A stretch of DNA of 64,000 nucleotides from assembly GCA_030761205.1 (NCBI GenBank), contig JAULJL010000002.1:17215010-17279009 (forward strand). Reading direction: 5' to 3'. This document shows positions 46,870-59,509 of this stretch, piece after piece. The DNA comes from Fremontodendron californicum (Eukaryota; Streptophyta; Magnoliopsida; Malvales; Malvaceae). A model generated the notes under the pieces. It ran no database searches and had not been told where the DNA came from. It worked only from the letters and a program-made list of their open reading frames with translations. The position numbers were made by a program, and so were the translations under genes. How positions within the stretch are numbered: position 1 is the stretch's first letter; each line of letters starts with the position of its first letter.

Positions 46870-49239
46870 ATGGATAAGAATTGGATGCAAAAGTCGAGAG
46901 CAAGTCAAGAGTACCATTTCGGAGTAGATAGTTTTCTGGATTTCGCTTTTCAGAATGCAAGCGAAGATAATATGATATTATGTCCTTGTTCGAGGTGTGC
47001 TAATATTGATTGGCATATGCGTGAAGTAGTTTTCGAACATTTAATTTGTGAAGGATTTCTCCCGGGTTATAGACAATGGTTTTTTCATGGAGAGTCCACA
47101 ACTTCTAGGTCATCTTCTAGAGTTCCTCCAAGTAATTCTAACAATCAACATCAGTCTATTAGACAAGATGACATGGAAGGCATGTTGCGGGATGCGTTTA
47201 ACATGCGTAACCACAGTTTTCACACATCGTCACCAGAAGTTCTTGGAGGGAATGATGGGTTTAATGTTGGTGATGAAGAGCCCAATGGAGAATCAGCAAA
47301 GTTTTATAAGTTGCTTGATGATATGAATGAAGAACTTTACGAGGGATCTAAGCATTCAAGATTGTCTTTCTGTGTCCGTCTTTTTCACTTAAAATGCTTA
47401 AGCGGGTAGACAGGAAATTCTTTGACACTGTTATTAGAATTTTTAAAAGAAATGTTTTCTTTTGCAAAAATCCCTCAGTCTTGTAAGGATTCGAAGAAGA
47501 TGATAAAGGATCTAGGCCTTGGATATGAGAAAATTCATAGTTGTCCGAATGATTGTATGTTGTATTGGGGTGATAGAACAAACGAACAATTTTATCATGT
47601 CTGCGGTAAATCTAGGTGATTGGATGGAAATACAGAAGAAAATGTGAATGAGGACGATGGTCACACACATTTAAAACAGAAGCCTGCAAAGATTTTGCGG
47701 TATTTTCTGTTAATACCAAGACTTCAATGAATTTTCATGTCTTCAAAAACATCTGATTCTATGAGGTGCAACATGATGAAAGGACTGATGATGGCTTATT
47801 AAGACATCTTGCATATTCTTTAGTTTGGAAATCATTCGACAATAAGTTCCCATCTTTTGCTAATGATCCCCGAAATGTGAGGCTTGGACTTGGTTCTGAC
47901 GGTTTTAATCCGTTCAAAATAATGAGTACTTCTTATAGTACTTGGCCAGTTGTCGTGTTTCCTTATAATTTGCCTCCATGGATTTGCATGAAACAATCCT
48001 CTTTTATCTTGTCCATGATAATTCCTGGAGAGAAAGGTCCAGGAAATGATATTGACATTTATATGCAACCTCTTATTGAAGAGTTAAAGCAATTATGGAA
48101 AGGGGTTGAAACATATGACGCATCAAAAAAAAAAACTTTAATTTACGTGCAGCTTTGCTATAGACTATAAATGATTCTCCTGCTTATGCAAATCTATCTG
48201 GTTGGAGCACCAAAGGTCGTTATGCTTGTCCTTGCTATGTTGCGCAAACATGTTCGAAATAGTTATATAACGAAAAGAAATTCAGTTATATGGGACATCG
48301 TCGGTGGTTAGATGAGGATCATAGATTTAGATTCCAAAAACATGTCTTTGATGGCACTGAAGAGTTAAGAGAAGCACCTGAGACCACGATTGGGTCGGAT
48401 ATCTTGTTGATGTTGAAAGGTATCAATTTCACTTATGGAAAGATGAATCAAACAAGTAGCACACAGTCAAGGAAAAGATCGAGGGAGATGTTAGAAGGTG
48501 ATGTTGATATTCAGAGTGATGAGGAGGAAGATGAAGAAGATGATCAAAATGAGGCGGATTTGTGGAAAAAAAGAAGTATTTTTTTTTAGTTACTTTATTG
48601 GGAGCATAATTTATTGTACCATAACCTTGATGTGATGCATATAGAGAAGAATATTTGTGAAAATATCATCGGGACAATTCTTAATGTGATAGAAAATCAA
48701 AAGACAACTTAAAGAGTCGGCTTGACCTAGTTGACATGGGGATTCGTCGTGATCTTCATCCGGAATTACTTCCTAATGGAAAATCACTATTGCCTCCTGC
48801 TTGCTTTGGGATGTCTAAAAAAGATAAGGACGTATTCTGTAAGGTGTTGAAAGATGTGAAGGTCCCGGATGCGTATGCCTCAAATATATCAAGATGTGTG
48901 AATGTGAAGAATCGAAAACTTTCTTCCTTAAAGTCACATGATTACCACATCTTGATGCAAGACTTACTTCCAGTTACTTTACGTTGTTCTATGTCAAAGC
49001 AAGTGACTTCTTCCATAATTGAACTTAGTAATATAATGAAAACTATTTGTGACAAAGTTCTCAAGGTTGAAGAGCTTGAAAAACTTCAAGATCGAGCGGC
49101 TCTAACTTTATGCCACTTAGAGCAGATTTTTCCTCCATCATTCTTCACTATAATGGTGCATTTGGTTATCCATCTTCCTTATGAAGCAAAATTCGGCGGA
49201 CAAGTTTTTTATCGATGGATGTACCCATTAGAGAGGTAA
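46870..49239 (+). pseudogene. TNP2-type CACTA transposase, first part
   Basis: Starts MDKNWMQKSR. The transposase-associated zinc domain shows CPCSRC and WHMREVVFEHLICEGF. The tnp2 core follows over shifted frames: DLGLGYEKIHSCPNDCMLYW, LRHLAYSLVWKSFDNKFPSF, YNLPPWICMKQSSFILSMII, GRYACPCYVAQTC, MGHRRWLDEDH, LLYHNLDVMHIEKNICENI and MGIRRDLHPELLP. The DUF4218 part then begins (HDYHILMQDLLP). Stops near 47407, 47617 and 48260 and a frameshift at the A run near 48130 break it. The enzyme would cut and join the element ends. The exon closes at a good donor, GAG AG|GTAAAC, at 49236. Confidence 0.85.
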
Positions 49240-49321
49240 ACTTTGCTAATTTGCTTATTATACTTTTATCTTAAATATAACGTTTAATTACACATTAAGA
49301 TTGTTATGTATTTTGTTTTAG

Positions 49322-50553
49322 GTTTTTAGGAAAGTTAAAATCTTATTGTCGGAACAAATGCTATCCAGAAGGTTCTATTGCTGAAGGATATTTAGCAGAG
49401 GAGTGTATGACATTTTGCACAAGATATTTGGAAGATGTTGAAACAAGATTTAACAGACCAGGAAGAAATGATGGGCTCACACCTAACAACTTAGCCGAGA
49501 CATACTTATTTGAAAGTTATGGACAACCAATCGACAAAGTTGAAGTGGTTGAGCTAGATGATAAATCTTGGGCATAAGTGCATCAATATGTGCTTTTCCC
49601 TAGTGATTCACTTGAATCATTACGCACGTAAGTTTCAGTATGATTTTTAATTTAACAAACAATTAAAGAAATTTTGCTTTCTCACTTAAAATGAGTATTT
49701 TTTATGATAGTGAGTATAGAAGTTACTTGAGAGGCTGTTTATGTTCTTGAAGAACACAATTTCGCGAGCTTGATAAGTTATTTACCAAAAATTTCCACGA
49801 ATGGTAAGGAGAAGTTGTAAGTAACACAACTTTTTGTCATTTTATTCCGATCAATCTATTCTTTAATATATAAATAAAGTTAAGTGTTTGCCTTTACGTT
49901 TCTTGTAATAGGTTTGGAGTGGGAGAGATGTTAGCCAAGAAATTAAGTGTCTTTCACATGGACCGAATAGAATAGTGAAAAGATACAGTGCTTACATCAT
50001 TAATGGATTTAGATATCACACTAAATCCCGTGAAAGATTTAGGAGAACACAAAACTGTAGAGTTGTTGTTTCTTCTTCAACAACAAGCTATGCTAGTGCT
50101 AGGGATAGTAATCCTGTGGAGGGGGATGTTGATTATTATGGAATTCTAAATGATATTATTGAGTTGGATTATTATGGAAAATGAAAGGTCGTGTTATTTT
50201 GATGTGATTGGGCTGATGTGAATACTAGCAGAGGTATTAAAAAAGATCAGTTAGGATTTACAATGGTGAATTTCTCTAGATTAATTCACACCGGACAACA
50301 ACTGATTAACGAACCTTATATTTTTTCATCTCAAGTCAAACAAGTCTTTTATTTACAAGATCCGAATGATGCTTGTACTCCGTAATACACATCGAGACTT
50401 GTTTGATATGGGTGATCAATGTAGAGATGATATTGAACAAAGAACTGAATGCTTGCCTTTTACGGATCAAAACTTGGATGAAAATATCCCTAGTATCAGT
50501 ACAGATGTTCAGTGGGTTCGTGAAGATGTTGATGAAGACATTTACGAAGCTTG
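49322..50553 (+). pseudogene. TNP2-type transposase, DUF4218 end and DUF4216 part
   Basis: After an 86-bp intron (49236-49321, TTTTGTTTTAG acceptor) the frame continues FLGKLKSYCRNKCYPEGSIA and CTRYLEDVETRFNRPGRNDG, ending the DUF4218 region. The DUF4216 segment follows (YHTKSRERFRRTQN, SSTTSYASARDSNP, DYYGILNDIIELDYYGK, then QVFYLQDPNDACTP in a shifted frame). Further splice-like junctions occur near 49629 and 49710. A TAA near 49576 replaces a probable Gln codon (WA*VHQYVLF). C-terminal parts like these are standard in plant CACTA transposase genes. Confidence 0.75.
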
Positions 50554-50690
50554 ATGAAAAAACTGAATTTAGTGAGGTTATTTTGACACAAATACTGTGT
50601 ATATAATATGCTTTTATACTTTAAATATTATTATTAATGTTCTTTACATTATAGTATTTGATTCTTATACTTTTATATATGCAGATAGCA

Positions 50691-52453
50691 TGATGAGGAG
50701 AAGATTAACGGACATCAATATCATTCGGACCGGTTCACAACCGGCAGGTGCTACTCATGAGGGCGACACTGGAGTGACGCCTTCAGAGATGCCTACTACC
50801 TCTACGGCTACAGAAACTGTAGTTCATAGGAACTTGAATACAGGTATCGTGTTACAGAGGTGTTAAAATTACACAAAGTTGGACAATTGCTAATATAAAT
50901 ATTTTCTTTTGTGTAGTTGATAATGCTGGACAACACAGAACTCATGGTCGTACGACATTAAAGGAGATATGGGGCACTACCTCCTGAAGAGCATATTGTT
51001 GTCACAGCAAATAATGAGCAGCAGCCAATTGGTCCGGAAGCACAACTATTGGCTAGCTTTCTTGGCCTGATTACCCGAAATGGGATGAAGTGTCCAATTC
51101 ATTATGATTCATGGTGTGACTTGCCGAATACTGAGAAGGTCGAGATGTTAAAGTTTATTGAGGTATAAGCCTTTTAAATTAGTATTTCAATTTTAGAATT
51201 TTGTTTATCATTGAAACTAACTTTGTACAACTTTTCCTTTTCAGTCGAGATTTTTTTCACAGATTCCGACATCATTTGTTATGAAGTCGTTGGGGAAAAA
51301 ATGGAAAGACTATAAGCATGACTTGAAGAAAAAGTATTTCGATAAAAATACTGATCCTGCTGTCATATTACGAAATGTACCGTGTGCTGTGATTCTATAG
51401 CAGTATGAGAAATTGGTTCACTTCTGGTTTTCAACAAAAGGAAAGGTATCATTTTTAATTTATTTGTTTTATTAACTGATACAACTTTATTTAATACAAT
51501 TGTATGAAATATGTCTATATTATTAATGTTGGTCTGCAATTTACAGGAATGAGAAAAGATAGGGGTAAACAGTCGAAAATAACAGAAATACAGTCACACC
51601 AGTGGATCAAAAAGCTTTGCCAGAATCGCTAATGAAAAAGTAAGTTTTCTATAATAAAATATTATTATATTACTATTAAGTACATTAGTGAAGTACATAA
51701 TATATAATATAATTATTTTTTCTCAATTGTTTTAATACAATTTAGTATTAATTATTACTATTTTGTAGGAACTTGAGCTAGGGGAAAAAATAGGATGAGT
51801 TGAACTGTTTCAGTTAACTCATACTAAGAAGGATGGATCCTATTTGAACGTCGAAACTCAGGATATTGTGGTATTTTTTGTTCAAACTTGTTTTTATTTA
51901 CAAATATATTATATAAAATTTTATTAACTTTATTGTTTTATAGAAGAAAGCCCAGGATAAAATTGCTGAGTATCAAGTTAGAGCATCAGATGGCTCATCA
52001 GTGTATATGCAAGATGTCGAGAATGAAATATTCATTTTAGTAGCTGGGAAAGAACGACATGGATGGGTTCGAGGTGTCGGAATGGGTCCGACACCATCTA
52101 GCTACTATGGACTTAGTTCTCAGCGGTTTACTGCTTCTTCTTCATAAAACACCAGTGCATATGAAGTTCAGATGCTGAGAGAAAAAATGCAAAATATGCA
52201 TAAATATTTTGAGGAGAAAGAAGCAGAGATGGCAAGGAAAGAAGCAGAGATGGCAAGGAAAGAAGTAGAGAGACAAGTAGAGATAGCAAAGATTATTGCA
52301 GACAGACAAGTAGAGAGACAAGCTGGAAAAGAAGAAGAGCAACGAAGATATCAGGAGCTGCAGACACAGTTTCAGTCGTTGATGAATTTAGTGCAGCAAA
52401 AGCTTCCAGCAGGCTCAACGACTTCACAGAATCCTCCATCTCAGGTAATATAA
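50691..52453 (+). pseudogene. Second CACTA gene, Transposase_24-like (TNPA-type), last exon missing
   Basis: Exons are separated by short AT-rich introns. Recognisable stretches are MMRRRLTDINIIRTGS, GPEAQLLASFLGLITRNG, SRFFSQIPTSFVMKSLGKKW with YKHDLKKKYFDKNTDP, KAQDKIAEYQ and GWVRGVGMGPTPSSYYG, and a Lys/Glu-rich coiled coil (EKEAEMARKEAEMARKEVER) at 52172-52453. This is the Transposase_24 family of plant En/Spm elements, thought to bind the subterminal repeats. Stops (for example in CAVIL*QYEKLV) show decay. The gene is cut at 52470 by the Tat LTR. Confidence 0.75.
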
Positions 52454-53189
52454 TATTTTCGTTGTTAATTGTCGCAAGACTTTATTATTCACTAAGCGTG
52501 ACATTAAAAAAACCGAGGAAAAATCGACTTAATTCCTCTAGAAAAATGAAGGTTTTGAAAATGACCTTGAAAAAGACATGGAGTCGCCACCAATCTTATT
52601 TAGCTAGGTGTGATCGGCCACCTATTAAAACCGATTTTATAAAATATTTTAAAAATTAATTAAAACATTTTAAAAACCAATTTCAAGTCTGTGTTTTAAA
52701 CCAGAGAAATCAAAGAAATGGGTTCGGGACTCGATTACGTATAGGGAAGGATTAGCACCCCCAAAACGCCCGTATAAAATGGTACCTTATTAATCGTGTG
52801 TTATCTCAAATCTCGGTGTAAAATTGGTTTTAAATTTAGTATTTCAAGTTAATTCCCAATTTAAAGAAAAATAATTCCATTTTTAATTGAAAATGATCCG
52901 GAATTTATAAATTCAAAATTTTCCTATATTCCCTAACAAACTTGGCAAAATATAGAAATTTTTATTAATTTTGGAAAACTTTCCGAATCATTCTCTTTTT
53001 AAAGAAGACATTTCGTTATTAATTATAATTGATGATATCCTCCCCAGCAAACCCGACAGAGAACTTATGAATTATTTTATCTTGGGAATATCTTTATTTT
53101 ATTGAATATCATTATCCTTTTTTTTGTTGAAAACATTTAAAAGAAATGAATATGTATATGCATGACAATAATCAAATGACATAGCAAAA

Positions 53190-53560
53190 TCTAAATAATA
53201 TAATGCAACCTAAATGATATGACATAATTTGAATGCCCTAGCATATTCTAAATGAAATGAAATATCCTAAGTTATATGACATATTCTAAATGAAATGAAA
53301 TGACCTAGGTAACATGATATATGCTATATGAAATGTAATATCCTAAGTCATATGATATATTCTAAATGAAATGTAATATCCTAAGTCATATGATATATTC
53401 TAAATGAAATAAAATATCCTAAATGACATAATATATCCTAAATGAAATGAAATGACCTAGGTAATATAATATATTCTACATGAAATGAAATGGCCTAAGT
53501 AACATAATATATTCTATATGAAATGAAATAATTTAAAATGACATTGAAAATATGAATGAT
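53190..53560 (-). repeat. 38-bp minisatellite in the 3' LTR of element G
   Basis: About eight to nine tandem units with the same consensus as the array at 29090-29430 (TATTCTAAATGAAATGAAAT, CCTAGGTAACAT). Confidence 0.75.
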
Positions 53561-56429
53561 ATGGCATATAATTTAAATGACATGGAATATAAAATAATGC
53601 TATCATATAATATGCATGGAAATAAAAATGCAAATAATAATGCATGAACATAGTATATGCTAAATAATATAACAAAAAATAATTAAATAAAAAGCATAGG
53701 AGATCATGAAATATTCCAAATCATATAATAAACAATATAACATAACTCAAAATCATAACAATATCATAGAAATTATCATAGCAAAAAATCACATAATATA
53801 TAAGATGCATAAATATGAAAAATGCAATGCATGAAAATGTATTTTTTTCCTTTAATTAAGGAAATCCGTATATCTAAAAAGATATCAGGCTACCTTAGGA
53901 AAATATGTCAAATTAAAAATTCTAAAACCAAAATACTTTGTGATTGTTTGAAAACAATTTTGAAAAAGCTTAGATTAAGAATAAAAATTGGGCTAAACCT
54001 TTTTTTAAATGGCTCTAATTTCCTAAGTTTAAAAAATCCGGACTTAACCACCCTTAACCCGAGACTTAAAAAATCATTTTTTGAGTTTAAAAAGGCTTAG
54101 AAACTACCCTAAGTCAGTAGCTAAACTTCCTAATCAGCCCCTCTAAGTAACTTAACCAAAACAGAAAAATTATTTTTCTTTAAATTCTATTCAGACTCCA
54201 CTGTCCAGTTTTATGCCACGATTTTTTATCTTATTTTTAAAAATTCAAAAAAATCTAAAAAAAATACCGGAGACTCAAGACATGTAAAAGTACACGGGAA
54301 AAAATAATCTTAATTTTCTGATTAAAGATGAATGACAAGAAAAATTGGAAAAGTACGAGTATTGGGTGAAAAAACTGTTTTACCAAAATACACTTTTGCC
54401 TTTGATAAAATCATTTAAAAATCAAAGTACAAATATTTAAAACTCACAAAATGACTCACAAACAGTAGCTAGGACTTTTTAAAAGTTAGACAAAAATTGG
54501 CTAAGTAAAAAAAAATCACAAAGGTAGAATAATCAATTTGACAACTTTAATTTTCCACAAGTATGCTCATGAGAGCATGACTTTGAACCATTAATTGGCC
54601 TAAATCATTAATCAAGTGGCATGAACATGAAGTGCATGAAAAATACAGCAAATATAGTGCATGAAATGCATGAGTTTAAACCTAAATGTCATGAAAAAAA
54701 TGCATGGCATCTAGACCTAAATGAACTTGCATGACATTTAATGCAACCTAGGTCTAAAATGCATGAACATGCATGGCAAAATAAACCAAACCTAATAACT
54801 AAAATATGCATGGCAATAACACAAACACAAACACAAACACAAAGCATGTTTAAACCAAAAACTCAACCAAATATCATGCAAATGCTAACCTATCAACTAA
54901 CATAGCAAAAATACACACATGATGCTAGAATACAAGGAGTGGCCGAATGGCCTATGGTTCCTAACAAGCATGGCATTTTCACAAACACTTGGTATACTAA
55001 CAAGCAAAACTAAATCAAATGTCATGCAAATGCAAAACCTACTAACTAACATGTCAAAAATGCAACACACAATGCAAAACACATGGAGTAGCCAAATGGC
55101 TTCAAGCTCCAACAAGCATTGCATTTTCACAAACACTTGATATACTAACATGCTCAACTAAAATATAACACTCAAATCATGCAAACACAAAGTAGAAATA
55201 CTAAAACCAAACAAGCATTTTCACAAACACTTAATATACAAACATGCTCAACTAAAACATAAAACTCAAATCATGCAAACACAACACAAGCATTTTCACA
55301 AACACTTGATATACTAAATATAAAACATCAACAAATTTAAACATTATGAAAACAGAAAATTAAAAATGCAAGAAAATGATATTTAAATCATAAATGGCAA
55401 CAAACAAAGCAACCAAATTAAAATATAACTCAAGTATATGAAGTAGAATAACACTTAAAACATCAAGATTAAAGAAAGTAACATAAATAACATGATAAAA
55501 TAAACAAAACCGCAACATTAATAAAAAATGTAGGCCATTCGGCCATGGTGAGAAAAATGTAAAAAAAAATTGTAAAAGAAAACTATTTAAGAAAGAGATG
55601 AAAAAAGAACTTAAGAAGAACAATAAAAAAAAACACTTATTTAAAATGGAAACTCACCAAATAATAATTAAAATAGCAAAAGCAAGAATGGAAAATCAAG
55701 AAAGTGCAAGAGTTGGTGCTCAAGAGCAACCTCAAGAAGCTATATTTCAAGCTTTATCTCTTCAAACTTTACTGTCTTTTCTAAACTTTTTCTTTTTGCT
55801 TTCAACCAAGGAGAGAAAAAACCAACAAAAAATAAGAGAAATAAAAAAAAATCAAGTGAATCAAAATCTGGATTCCCCCACTCCCTTAAGCTGGCCGGAT
55901 GCCCCTCTCTCTCATGCAAGGATGTTGTCATTTTCATCCTAACCGATTTCCATCAAATGGCTAATAATTCAAGGTGAAAAATCATGAAATTACCACCCTC
56001 AGATTAGCATATCAGTTGTCCAATTTTAGGGCTGTTCAAGAATAATGTTGACACTCTCCCTTGGCCCATGTGGCTTAATCACTATGGCTTGATCAAAAAG
56101 AATCTCTAACTAACTCTTAATTCTTGGCCATTTGATTGAAAAATCAGAAGCTTCCTCCTTCCTTTGGGCCTTGGCAGGCCATCATTTCTCTTTTCCAGCC
56201 CAAGTCTGATTTTTTGAAAGGCCAAAAGAAACCCTTTTCGGTTGCTTGGGTGAAATGACCGTTTTGCCCCCCGGATGCAAATAAATGGAAAACGGACTCC
56301 AAATTCAAATTTTATTTTTTTAATACTTTCAAAATAATAAAATATTGAATTCTGAAAGTTTTCAAAATTTTCCAAGTCCGTTTTCTATTTATTTGGATTT
56401 TTTCTTCCAAAAATGCCCTTTCATGCCCC

Positions 56430-57010
56430 CACATTTTACCATTTTTTAAACGAGCTCTAAATCAATATTTTTCTTTACCAATCTCTTCCAAATAATTTAA
56501 AAGTGTGATCTGGAAGTTTTCATAATTTTTGGAGCTCATTTGGTATTTTTTCGAGATTTATCTGCTTGAATTACTTCATAGGGGCTCGGGATTTGGCCAT
56601 TTTGCAAACGAACTCCGAATCAATATGTTCTTTTGCCAATCTCTTCCAAATAATTTAAAAATTATATTTGAAAAATTTTAGAATTTTTGGAGTCCATTTG
56701 CTATTTTTTCGGGATTTATCTTCTTGAATATTGCAAAGGTGGCCTGTGATTTGGCCATTTTGCAAACGAACTCCGAATCAATATTTTCTTTCACCAATAT
56801 CTTCCAAATAATTTAAAAAATGATATTTGCATATTTTCAGAAGATTTGGAGCTCATTTTCTATTTTTTCGGGATTTTTCTTCTTGAATTACTACATAAGA
56901 AGCCCGGGATTTGGCCATTTTGCATACGAACTTCGAATCAAGATTTTCTTTCGCCAATCTCTTTCAAATAATTTAAAAATGAGATTTTATTTCGGAGTTC
57001 ATTTGCTATT
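56430..57010 (-). repeat. 158-bp modules in the 3' LTR of element G
   Basis: CCAATCTCTTC-like markers recur near 56480, 56636, 56795 and 56953, giving four units, the highest count among the four LTRs. Confidence 0.7.
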
Positions 57011-57489
57011 TTTTCCAAATTTCCCAATTTTGCCCTTTTGCCTCCGAAACCCGGTTTTGCTCAAAACAAGTTCGATTTTCAGATTTTCTTCAAGTTGAGC
57101 CTTGGGCTATCCCTTTTTAATCATTCCTCATCCATTGGGGGCTTTGCTCTTACCCAGTCAGGCCATTTCTGTGATTCTTCTCGATTTCACCGAAATTCAC
57201 CAAAAACCCTAATTCTCGGTTTTCTTCTGGATTGACTTTTCTTTCTGTTTTTCTTTCAAGTGGCTTCTCCATTACCCGTAGTCAGTGCTTGTCTTTTATT
57301 TGGAACCTTCAATTTCGAACAATTCGATTGTTTAAGCACTTTTCCCCAAATTTCTCGGATTAGGGTTTCCTTTCTACTGAATCTCTAAATCCCACCTTCT
57401 GAACTCCATATCTTTCAATGTAGACCTCGGATTATCAAAATTCTTTTGCCATTTTTCAATTGAACTTCAAATCTTGATTTTGAAAGTGG

Positions 57490-57575
57490 GTTGATTTTTT
57501 TAGTATTTACTTTTTGGGGTTGACTTTTCCGGGGTTGACTTTTTTCAAGGTTGACTTTTTTCGAGTTTGACTTTT
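57490..57575. promoter_or_regulatory. W-box cluster in the 3' LTR of element G
   Basis: Four TTGACT motifs and one degenerate TTGATT within 85 bp, about 130-215 bp into the LTR, matching the clusters in the other LTRs. Confidence 0.45.
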
Positions 57576-57706
57576 TATGCTCGCCCTCTTAAACTAGGTC
57601 TCGGAGTACCACGTGCAGGATGAAAAAAGTCTTTTTACATTCTGAAAAATCAATTTAGGAAGAAAACATACCTGTTTTAGTGGTCCGAAAAAATTAGGTG
57701 TCTACA

Positions 57707-57719
57707 GCTGCCCCTCTCT
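57707..57719 (-). other. Polypurine tract of element G
   Basis: The minus strand reads AGAGAGGGGCAGC directly before the LTR start TGTAGACACC. It fixes this LTR as the 3' LTR and places the internal region to the right. Confidence 0.85.
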
Positions 57720-57819
57720 GGCTATTGCTGAGAATCAGGAATCAGGCAAAGATAAACCGACACTAATTTTGTACGGTTAATGAAGTCATATGTGAAGGAA
57801 AGGGAAAGGGGTTTTCTTT

Positions 57820-57895
57820 TTCTTTTTTTCATTTTTCATTTTTTTCATTTTTTTCATTTTTTTTCATTTTTTCATTTTTCATTTTTTTTTTTGAA
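57820..57895. repeat. TTTTTCATTTTT low-complexity tract
   Basis: Runs of T broken by CA, next to the PPT of element G. No function suggested. Confidence 0.7.
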
Positions 57896-58049
57896 AAAGC
57901 TGTAAACTGAAGATTTTATCCTTAAATTAAATTCCCTGACTAATCAAGGCTCGACCCGTCTTAAGGAAATGAATTCGATTTGCAAGAAAAGAAATGACCT
58001 CAACGATGGTCTCGGGGTCTTAACCTGTCTTGTTCTCAGCTGTGTTTAA

Positions 58050-58610
58050 AATTTTGGGTATCTCCTCCAGAAGCTTCGGCTATCACCACTAAAGTCTTGC
58101 TCATTTTTAAAACTGTAAAACTCTGAATATCTCCACCAGAGGCTTTGGTTGTCACCACCAAAGACTTTCTACCTTTTCAAAAGATTTTAAAACTCTGGAT
58201 ATCTCCACAGAGGCTTCAGCTATCACAACCGAAGACTTTCTCCCTTTTCAAAAAATTTTAAACTCTGGATATCTCCACAGAGGCTTCGGCTATCACTAAC
58301 GAAGATTTTCTCACTGTTTAAAATTTGTAAAATTTTTGGGTATCTCCTCCAGAAGCTTCAGCTATCACCACCGAAGACTTTCTCACTGTTTAAAATTTGT
58401 AAAAATTCTGAGTATCACCTCCAGAAGCTTCAGCTATCACCACCGAAGACTTTCTACCTTTTCAAAGGATTTTAAAACTCTGGATATCTCCGCAGAGGCT
58501 TCAGCTATCACTACCAAAGATTTTCTCACTGTTTAAAATTTGTAAAATTCTGTGTATCTCCTCCAGAAGCTTCAGCTGTCACCACAGAAGACTTGTTCAT
58601 TTTTTTTTAA
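58050..58610. repeat. Tandem array of 68-75 bp units in the 3' UTR of element G
   Basis: About eight units, each with a core like GAAGCTTCAGCTATCACCAC followed by CGAAGACTTTCTC. It is related to but distinct in period from the 60-bp array further right. Open frames across it follow from the repeat, not from coding. Confidence 0.8.
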
Positions 58611-58734
58611 AAACGTGTTAAAATTATGGGTTCGGCGAATTCAAAATGAAAAAGTATCTCGACGGTGGTCTCGGGGCTCGACTCATTTAAGAAGCAAAAC
58701 GAGTTCGATTATACCTGAAAGCTTTAAGAGATGA

Positions 58735-58940
58735 TGCAAATGCTTCATGATGCGAATGCAAATGTCTTTAATTGATGCAAACGCTTCTTGATGTAGATGC
58801 AAATGACTTAGACTGCTGCAAATGTCTTTGATGCAAATGTAAATGACTTGATTTGATGCAAATTTTCTTGATGTAGATTCAAATAACTTAGATTGATGCA
58901 AATGCTTCTTGATGTAGATGCAAATGTTGAATAAAATTTT
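58735..58940. repeat. Degenerate GATGCAAATG repeats
   Basis: Short imperfect repeats of GATGCAAATG and TTGATGTAGATGCAAATGAC. Another block of the same kind lies at about 59510-59985. Both are in the 3' UTR of element G. Confidence 0.7.
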
Positions 58941-59040
58941 GGGTAACTCCTCCAGAAGAAGATTCCTCATTTTTCAAAATTATAAAACCCTGGATATTTC
59001 CACCAGAGGCTTCAGCTATCACCACCGAAGACTTGTTCAT

Positions 59041-59479
59041 TTTTTAAATTTGTAAAATTCTGGATATCCCCTCCAGAAGCTTTGGCTATCACCACCAAAG
59101 GTTTGCTCATTGTAAAATTCTGGGTATCTCCTCCAGAAGCTTTGGCTATCACCACCAAAGACTTGCTCATTGTAAAATTCTGGGTAACTCCTCCAGAAGC
59201 TTTGGCTATCACCACCAAAGGTTTGCTCATTGTAAATTTCTGGGTAACTCCTCCAGAAGCTTTGGCTATCACCACCAAAGACTTGCACATTGTAAAATTC
59301 TGGGTAACTCCTCCAGAAGCTTTGGCTATCAGCACCAAAGGTTTGCTCATTGTAAAATTCTGGGTAACTCCTCCAGAAGCTTTGGCTATCACCACCAAGG
59401 TTTGCTTATTGTAAAATTCTGGGTAACTCCTGCAGAAGCTTTGGCTATCACCACCAAAGGTTTGCTCATTGTAAAATTC
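59041..59479. repeat. 60-bp tandem array (about seven copies) in the 3' UTR of element G
   Basis: Six consecutive units are exactly 60 bp long and the seventh is shortened by one base. Each holds CTCCAGAAGCTTTGGCTATC and ACCACCAAAG. CTTTGG and CCAAAG within a unit can pair into a small hairpin. As 60 is divisible by three, long open frames appear on both strands; I regard them as by-products. Confidence 0.9.
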
Positions 59480-59509
59480 GTGTTGAAAATTATACCCAAA
59501 AGCTTTGAG

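Larger units (their letters stand above)
44535..52469 (+). mobile_element. CACTA (En/Spm) transposon, right end outside the window
   Basis: Begins with CACTATAGCAAATTTG, the hallmark terminal inverted repeat, inside the pol exon of element P. AGA at 44532-44534 is the likely 3-bp target duplication. Element M reads straight across this point. Subterminal GCGGCGTTT repeats, a TNP2-type gene and a Transposase_24-type gene follow. At 52470 a Tat LTR interrupts it, so its other terminus is expected beyond 64000. Confidence 0.85.
52470..57706 (-). repeat. 3' LTR of element G
   Basis: Starts TGTAGACACC at 57706 right after the PPT and ends with TGTCG (complement) at 52470. Against the end of the element M LTR about 27 bp are missing between two TCG triplets, which looks like a small microhomology deletion near the terminus. 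Length 5,237 bp. Contains 158-bp modules and the 38-bp minisatellite. Confidence 0.85.

Noticed and set aside
55598..55942. 114-residue plus-strand frame with a hydrophobic middle
   Set aside because: Antisense within the element G LTR, lysine- and asparagine-rich low-complexity start, no counterpart in the LTR copies.
59041..59479. Regular repeats that could suggest a CRISPR array
   Set aside because: Units are contiguous without unique spacers, in the 3' UTR of a plant retroelement.
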